From: Streptomyces sp. NBC_00287
GTDB taxonomy: Bacteria > Actinomycetota > Actinomycetes > Streptomycetales > Streptomycetaceae
DNA: 64,000 nucleotides
Direction: 5' to 3'
Assembly: GCF_036173105.1 (NCBI RefSeq)
Contig: NZ_CP108053.1
Span: forward strand, 6,944,001-7,008,000
Position 1 is the stretch's first letter, and the number at the start of each line of letters is the position of its first letter. The position numbers were made by a program, and so were the translations under genes. Below are positions 59,830 to 64,000 of the stretch, one piece after another. The notes beneath the pieces were generated by a model, which was not told where the DNA came from, did no database searches, and saw nothing but the letters and a program-made list of their open reading frames with translations.

Positions 59830-61251
59830 GTGCCGCCGGTTGCGCTGCTCCTGCCGGGAGCGGGAGCTCAGTACCCCGCCATGGCCTATGGCCTGTATCG
59901 GTACGAGCCTGCCTTCACCACGGCGATGGACACGGTGTTGGAACTGCTGGGTCCGTCCGGGGAACGGTTGTACCGACTGTGGTCCTCCGGTGCGCGGCTG
60001 CGCACCGTGGCCGAGGTGCATCCGCTGCTGTTCGCGGTCTGCCACGCGCTCAGCGAGACGGTTCGGGATCGAGGGCTGCGCCCCGGCGCGGTCCTCGGTC
60101 AGAGTGTCGGCGAGCTGGTGGCCGCTGTCCAGACCGGGGTGCTGCCTCTGACGGACGCGGTGCGGCTTGTCGTCGTACAGGCCGAGGCGTTGGCCGGAGC
60201 GCCGCGGGGCGGTGCGCTCGCCGTTGCCGCCGCGCCGCCTGCGGTGACGCCCTTCCTGAAGGGTGGGGCGGTGGTCGCGGCCTCCAACGGGCCTGGGCAG
60301 ACTGTGGTGTCCGGGTCGGAGTACGGGCTTGCGGCTACTCGGCGGGCGTTGGAGCGCGCCGGGTTGACGTGGATGCGGGTGCAGGTGCCTGCGGGGTTGC
60401 ATGGGCCGTTGGTCGCGGATGCGTGCCTGGAGACGTTGCCGGCGTTCGAGGCTTCCGTGTTCGCGGATCCTCATACGCCCTTGCTGTCCGGGAGTGCGGG
60501 TGGGCGGCCGGAGCCCGAGCGGGCCGTGGATCCCGAGTTCTGGGCGCTGCAGCCTTCCCGGCCGGTGCTCCTGGATGCAGCGCTCGGTCAACTGGCCGAC
60601 TTAGGGGCGCTGTTGTGTGCCGAGGTGGGGCCTGGGCATGGGCTTGCCGTGCAGGCTCGGCGGCATGGGCATCGGGCCGTGTCGTTGCTCGACGGGTGTG
60701 TCGGGGCGCCGCACGAGGAGCGGGATCGGTTGCGGCAGGCGTTGGACTGTCTGGTACTCGGGGATCCTGCGGAGCGGGTCGATGACGGGCCTCGTGCGAC
60801 GGTGGCGTGGTTACGGCCGCCGCGTTCGCCGGGGTGCGGGTGGGCGGGGCTGTCGCTTGCCCGCGCTTGCGGGGTGCCGCTCTCATTGGCAGCGGGCGCC
60901 GCCCTGCGGCACGACTCCCCGCAGCTGCGCAGGACCCCGAAGCGGAACCCGGAACCTGAACTGGGCATATGCCGGTCCGGGGTAACTCCGTGCGGTCCAC
61001 CAGGGCTTGAGCGGTGCGGCGGAGGCTTGGTTTGTTCTCGTGCGGTGGGGTGGGGTGACCGGCGTGCGGGGGTGGATCGGACCTACGGACCGCGAGGAGT
61101 GACACCCGGTGGAGCAAGCTGTGCGTGCGACCACGGCCGAGGGGCGGATCCGGAGCCGTGCGGACGAACTGGAGCGTGCCCTCGCTCCGTTCGGGAACGG
61201 GAACGGCGCGATCGGCTCGGAGGAGCTCGTCCGCGCCGAACGCGCCCTTGA
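59830..61251 (+). CDS. Discrete acyltransferase (malonyltransferase-like)
   Basis: Stand-alone AT domain that should load an acyl group from CoA to a carrier protein. Motifs: LLLPGAGAQYPAMAYG, active-site Ser in GQSVGE (about 95-100), LHGPLV with the catalytic-type His (about 190), and EVGPGHGLA (about 265). The AT fold ends near residue 295. The remaining about 170 residues are Arg/Gly-rich and not domain-like, and the frame runs 143 bases into the next gene, so a frameshift near 60,830 or a mis-set end is possible. The start is a GTG eight bases after the SARP stop. Confidence 0.75.
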   Translation: MPPVALLLPGAGAQYPAMAYGLYRYEPAFTTAMDTVLELLGPSGERLYRLWSSGARLRTVAEVHPLLFAVCHALSETVRDRGLRPGAVLGQSVGELVAAVQTGVLPLTDAVRLVVVQAEALAGAPRGGALAVAAAPPAVTPFLKGGAVVAASNGPGQTVVSGSEYGLAATRRALERAGLTWMRVQVPAGLHGPLVADACLETLPAFEASVFADPHTPLLSGSAGGRPEPERAVDPEFWALQPSRPVLLDAALGQLADLGALLCAEVGPGHGLAVQARRHGHRAVSLLDGCVGAPHEERDRLRQALDCLVLGDPAERVDDGPRATVAWLRPPRSPGCGWAGLSLARACGVPLSLAAGAALRHDSPQLRRTPKRNPEPELGICRSGVTPCGPPGLERCGGGLVCSRAVGWGDRRAGVDRTYGPRGVTPGGASCACDHGRGADPEPCGRTGACPRSVRERERRDRLGGARPRRTRP

Positions 61252-62785
61252 CGACTGCGAGTTCGGGGCCGACTTCGTGCCCGCCGAGTTCGGCGGACGG
61301 CTGGAGCGGATCGACGGGCTCGGGCGGGTGGTGCGGCCTGCCTGCCGACGGGATCTTTCGCTCGGGTTCGGGTACGGACTCAATTGCTATTTCGCCGCCA
61401 CCCCTGTGTGGACCGCCGGGGACTCCGCTCAGCGGGAGTGGACCGCCGCGCTGCTCCTCGGCGGTGGGCGGATCGCCGTCGCCCGGCCCGCCGTCGCGCA
61501 CGCCAACGACTTCGTGCGGGACGAGTTCGCGCTGCGCCGGACCGACGGCCGGCGGCGGCTCGACGGCGCCAAGACCGCCGTATGCAATTACGCACGCGCG
61601 CGTGGGCTCACCGTCGTCGCGGGGACTGAGGACGGCTCGCACGAGGTGCTGCTCATCGACCGCGAGATCCTGCCCGAGGGCTCGCTGCGCACCCTCCACC
61701 GGTACCGCACCGTCGGTCTGGACGGCTGCGAGTTCGGCGGTCTGGAGTTCTCCGGCTGCCCCGTGCCGGACGAGGCCGTGGTGGGTACGGCCGGGGAGGG
61801 CATGGGACTGGTCGTCCGCTGCTCCGTCGTCACCCGCGCCCTGCTGCCCTCCGTGATGATCGCCGCCGGCGACACCATCCTGCGCACGGCCGTACGGTTC
61901 GCCGTGGAGCACCGGGCCGACGACCCCTACGGCCCGCTCAGGTCGCCGTACGGGCGCGATGTGCTGACCGGGGCCCTGCTGGATCTGCTGATCAGCGACA
62001 GCATCGCGCTGGCCGCCGCGCGCGGTATCCATCTGCTGCCGGACCGCGTGAGCGCCTGCGCCGCGGCCGCCGCCTACACCGTGCCCAAGCTGCTGCAGGA
62101 CTCCGCGCACGATCTGTCCACCGTGCTCGGCGAGGCGTACTTCGACGTCAAGGGCCGCTACGGCGCCTTCGGCCGCATGGTGCGCGATCTGCCGCTGCTC
62201 GGCCAGGGCCACGCCGGCACCGCCGCCCGCCAGGCCATGCTGGTCGCCCAGCTCCCGCACCTGGCCCGCAACTCCTGGCTGGTCGACGAGGAGCCGCCCG
62301 CCGCGCTGCTGCGCCCCTGGGAGGACCTGCCGCCCGCCGACCTCGCCGCGCTGTCCCCGGCCGGCGCCTCCGACCCTGTCGTCCCCGTGCTGGCGGCCTG
62401 CGCCGGTGCCGACGGCGAGCTGGGCGAGCTCGTCACCGCCTTCCTCGGCGAACTGCGCGAACTGCGCGACCGGTTCGCCAGGATCGCCCCCGGCGACGGA
62501 CTGTCCACCCCGGACACCCTCGCCCTCACCGACCGCTACGCCCTGGTCTGCGCCGCGGCGGCCAGCCTCGGCGTCTGGCGCGAGCACCACAGTGCCCGGC
62601 CCGGCACCTTCCTGGCCGACCCCGCGTGGATCACCGGCGCGCTGCACAGGCTGGGCGTCCTGCTGGGGCTCGACGTACCGAAGGCTCCGCAGGAGTCCGT
62701 CGAGCGGCTGCTGTTCGACACGGTCATGGACCGCTACGAGCGGCGGCGTTCCTACGACCTGCACGAGACGTCTCTCGAAGCCTGA
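61109..62785 (+). CDS. Acyl-CoA-dehydrogenase-like protein
   Basis: Protein of 558 residues related to acyl-CoA dehydrogenases. ACAD-like parts: LVRAERALDDCEFGADFVPAEFGGRLERIDGL, GRIAVARPAVAHANDFVRDEFALRRTDGRRRLDGAKTAV, VVGTAGEGMGLV, and a C-terminal helical bundle including PKLLQDSAHDLSTVLGEAYFD. It is longer than usual (about 380-400 residues). It could desaturate an acyl-ACP made by the FAAL, but the catalytic Glu is not identifiable with certainty. GTG start with GAGGAG upstream; a carrier protein gene follows 17 bases later. Confidence 0.82.
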   Translation: MEQAVRATTAEGRIRSRADELERALAPFGNGNGAIGSEELVRAERALDDCEFGADFVPAEFGGRLERIDGLGRVVRPACRRDLSLGFGYGLNCYFAATPVWTAGDSAQREWTAALLLGGGRIAVARPAVAHANDFVRDEFALRRTDGRRRLDGAKTAVCNYARARGLTVVAGTEDGSHEVLLIDREILPEGSLRTLHRYRTVGLDGCEFGGLEFSGCPVPDEAVVGTAGEGMGLVVRCSVVTRALLPSVMIAAGDTILRTAVRFAVEHRADDPYGPLRSPYGRDVLTGALLDLLISDSIALAAARGIHLLPDRVSACAAAAAYTVPKLLQDSAHDLSTVLGEAYFDVKGRYGAFGRMVRDLPLLGQGHAGTAARQAMLVAQLPHLARNSWLVDEEPPAALLRPWEDLPPADLAALSPAGASDPVVPVLAACAGADGELGELVTAFLGELRELRDRFARIAPGDGLSTPDTLALTDRYALVCAAAASLGVWREHHSARPGTFLADPAWITGALHRLGVLLGLDVPKAPQESVERLLFDTVMDRYERRRSYDLHETSLEA

Positions 62786-62802
62786 CCGGAAGGAAACCGC
62801 CC

Positions 62803-63105
62803 ATGAGCCACGGTACGCACGCCGACGACACACGCGCCGGCAACTCGTCCGGCGATCTGATCTCCGCGGTGGTCCAGGCGGTGCGACGGGTCATCGACGA
62901 CCCGGTTGCCGAGGTGGGCACGGACTCCCTGCTGCGCGAGGACCTGGGCTTCGACTCGGTCCTCATCATGCAGCTGAAGTACCGCGTCGAGCAGGCCGTC
63001 CCGGAGCTCGGTGAACTCTCCCTGCCCGACATGATCGGCAGCATGACATCCGTGGGTTCCCTGGTCGCTTACCTGCGCGACCGTCTGGTGAAGGCGGCTG
63101 TCTGA
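62803..63105 (+). CDS. Acyl carrier protein
   Basis: Carrier protein of 100 residues with phosphopantetheine attachment Ser52 in LREDLGFDSVLIMQL. The DSVLIMQLKYRVEQ pattern differs from fatty-acid-synthase ACPs and is like ACPs of secondary metabolism. It probably accepts the FAAL product and is modified by the PPTase encoded next; the stop and the PPTase start share one base. Confidence 0.92.
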   Translation: MSHGTHADDTRAGNSSGDLISAVVQAVRRVIDDPVAEVGTDSLLREDLGFDSVLIMQLKYRVEQAVPELGELSLPDMIGSMTSVGSLVAYLRDRLVKAAV

Positions 63106-63923
63106 TGGCCGCTCCCGCCGCCGGGGCCCCCGTGCGTGTGTACGGTCCCGAGGGAGCCTGGGACAAGGTGCTGGAACCGCTCGCGACACGCGGCACCGTC
63201 GTCACCTTCGGCAGAGTCGCCGACTGGCTTCCATCGAACACTGAAGAAAGGGTTCTGCGCCCCTTGCTCGGCCCCCGTGACTGGGCCCGCTTCCAACGGC
63301 TGAGCCACCGCCGGGTGCGGGAGGGCTTTCTCGCCTCCCGACTGCTGCTGAAGCACACCGCGGCCCGGGTGCTGGCCAGCCGCCCCGAGGCGGTGGACCT
63401 GGCGTACAAGCCGGGCGGCCGGCCCTATCTGCGCGGCTGCGACCAGATCGACATCAGCCTCAGCCACACCGAGGAGGTCATAGTCGTCGGGGTGACCCGG
63501 CGCGGCCTGCTCGGCGTCGACGTGGAGCGCGCCGAACGCCCGATGGTGGGCACCGGTGTCGAGTTCCAGGCCTGTACGCCGCACGAGCGCGCGCTGCTGG
63601 ACTCGCTGCCCGAGCAGACCCGCAACAAGGCCCTGGTCCGGCTGTGGACGCTCAAGGAGGCGTACAGCAAGGCCATCGGCCAGGGGCTGCGCTTCCGGTT
63701 CACCGAGTTCGGCTTCACGCTCGACGACGCGCGTATCCGCCTCCAGCGGCCGGACGGCTCCCCGGGCACCGGCCCGGAGTGGACCTTCGGCACCTATGCC
63801 CTGGAGTCCGACTACGTGGTGAGCGCCGCCCTGCGCGACGAGGGCTTCGGCGCCGCGGCGGACACCGCCGCCGACACCACGCTGGACCAGAGCCTGCTCG
63901 GCGTGCTGCTCGGCCGGCTCTGA
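63105..63923 (+). CDS. Sfp-type 4'-phosphopantetheinyl transferase
   Basis: Transfers phosphopantetheine from CoA to carrier-protein serines. Length 272 residues. Magnesium-binding motif GVDVERAE and the catalytic WTLKEAYSKAIGQG are intact; the substrate-binding YKPGGRPYL and SLSHTE are present. Start ATG overlaps the ACP stop (TGATG). Pairing with the ACP and FAAL shows it serves this cluster. Confidence 0.92.
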   Translation: MAAPAAGAPVRVYGPEGAWDKVLEPLATRGTVVTFGRVADWLPSNTEERVLRPLLGPRDWARFQRLSHRRVREGFLASRLLLKHTAARVLASRPEAVDLAYKPGGRPYLRGCDQIDISLSHTEEVIVVGVTRRGLLGVDVERAERPMVGTGVEFQACTPHERALLDSLPEQTRNKALVRLWTLKEAYSKAIGQGLRFRFTEFGFTLDDARIRLQRPDGSPGTGPEWTFGTYALESDYVVSAALRDEGFGAAADTAADTTLDQSLLGVLLGRL

Positions 63924-63990
63924 ACCACCAACTCCCCATACCACCGCACCACTTCACCCTTCATCCGGTTCAACTTTCAAGGAGGAATCC

Positions 63991-64000
63991 ATGGCCATGT
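63991..64000 (+). CDS. Start of the next cluster gene, cut by the window edge
   Basis: ATG at 63991 with AAGGAGG eight bases upstream, an excellent ribosome-binding site. Only ATG GCC ATG T is visible, so no product can be named. It lies 67 bases after the PPTase stop and is probably in the same operon. Confidence 0.55.

Noticed and set aside
60335..62833. 832-codon open frame antisense to the acyltransferase and dehydrogenase genes
   Set aside because: Shadow frame with low-complexity Arg/Gly/Pro content; the sense genes have recognisable domains and ribosome-binding sites.
57139..63923. Undecylprodigiosin (red) cluster
   Set aside because: SARP, ACP and PPTase invite the idea, but no RedH/RedG-like oxygenases, pyrrole-forming or prolyl-AMP ligase genes are seen, and the dehydrogenase-like protein is much longer than RedW.

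Overview
The window is high-GC actinobacterial DNA, almost certainly a Streptomyces chromosome. The evidence is strong third-position GC bias, a sepH-type septation gene, a cutR-cutS pair whose response regulator reads like the S. lividans/S. coelicolor protein, DUF3710, DUF3093, DUF3159 and DUF4193 actinobacterial genes around dut, a SARP regulator, and an RHS gene with its LamG-type neighbour.

Bases 1-26,865 are conserved core. They hold a sulfurtransferase, sepH, an aldonolactone-type oxidase, an MFS exporter, ferrochelatase, an inositol-monophosphatase-family gene, cutRS, a DUF4193 gene, a PaaI-type thioesterase, dut and DUF3710, a secreted alginate-lyase-like protein, and kdpDE without kdpABC. 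They continue with an SGNH hydrolase and TetR pair, OB-fold and DUF3159 genes, two TrkA-type proteins next to an APC/KimA-like permease, and an RlmCD/TrmA-type RNA methyltransferase. Long perfect hairpins separate several converging genes.

Bases about 26,803-45,565 are an integrated genomic island of about 18.8 kb. It entered the 3' end of the RNA methyltransferase gene, supplies a replacement 3' end, and has pushed the older 3' end out to 45,547-45,606 next to a tyrosine-recombinase gene. Paired TGACGCTC repeats with the same 11-bp period lie near both ends and look like integrase arm sites. The island is decayed by insertions: a fragmented phytoene-dehydrogenase-like pseudogene, two related IS5-family elements (one splitting a LamG-type secreted-protein gene), and a second type of IS5 element split by an IS110 element. 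The surviving cargo is a 2,312-residue secreted RHS/YD-repeat polymorphic toxin with an embedded bulb-lectin domain and a DddA/SCP1.201-like deaminase tip, overlapped by an Imm1-like immunity gene. The IS110 element keeps a readable bridge-RNA region: four guide segments match its own two ends and both sides of the site it occupies.

Bases 45,569-56,692 are an accessory catabolic locus. A leftward operon encodes a BKACE-type beta-keto-acid cleavage enzyme, a quinone-oxidoreductase-like MDR protein, a TauD-type dioxygenase, an MFS transporter, a small hydrolase and acetoacetyl-CoA synthetase. An AraC-family regulator lies upstream, and a second dioxygenase plus an acyl-CoA ligase run divergently. 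BKACE enzymes release acetoacetate and the synthetase would activate it, so the locus probably degrades a beta-keto acid.

Bases 57,139-64,000 begin a biosynthetic gene cluster: fatty-acyl-AMP ligase, SARP activator, discrete acyltransferase, acyl-CoA-dehydrogenase-like protein, acyl carrier protein and Sfp-type phosphopantetheinyl transferase. It continues beyond the window edge.
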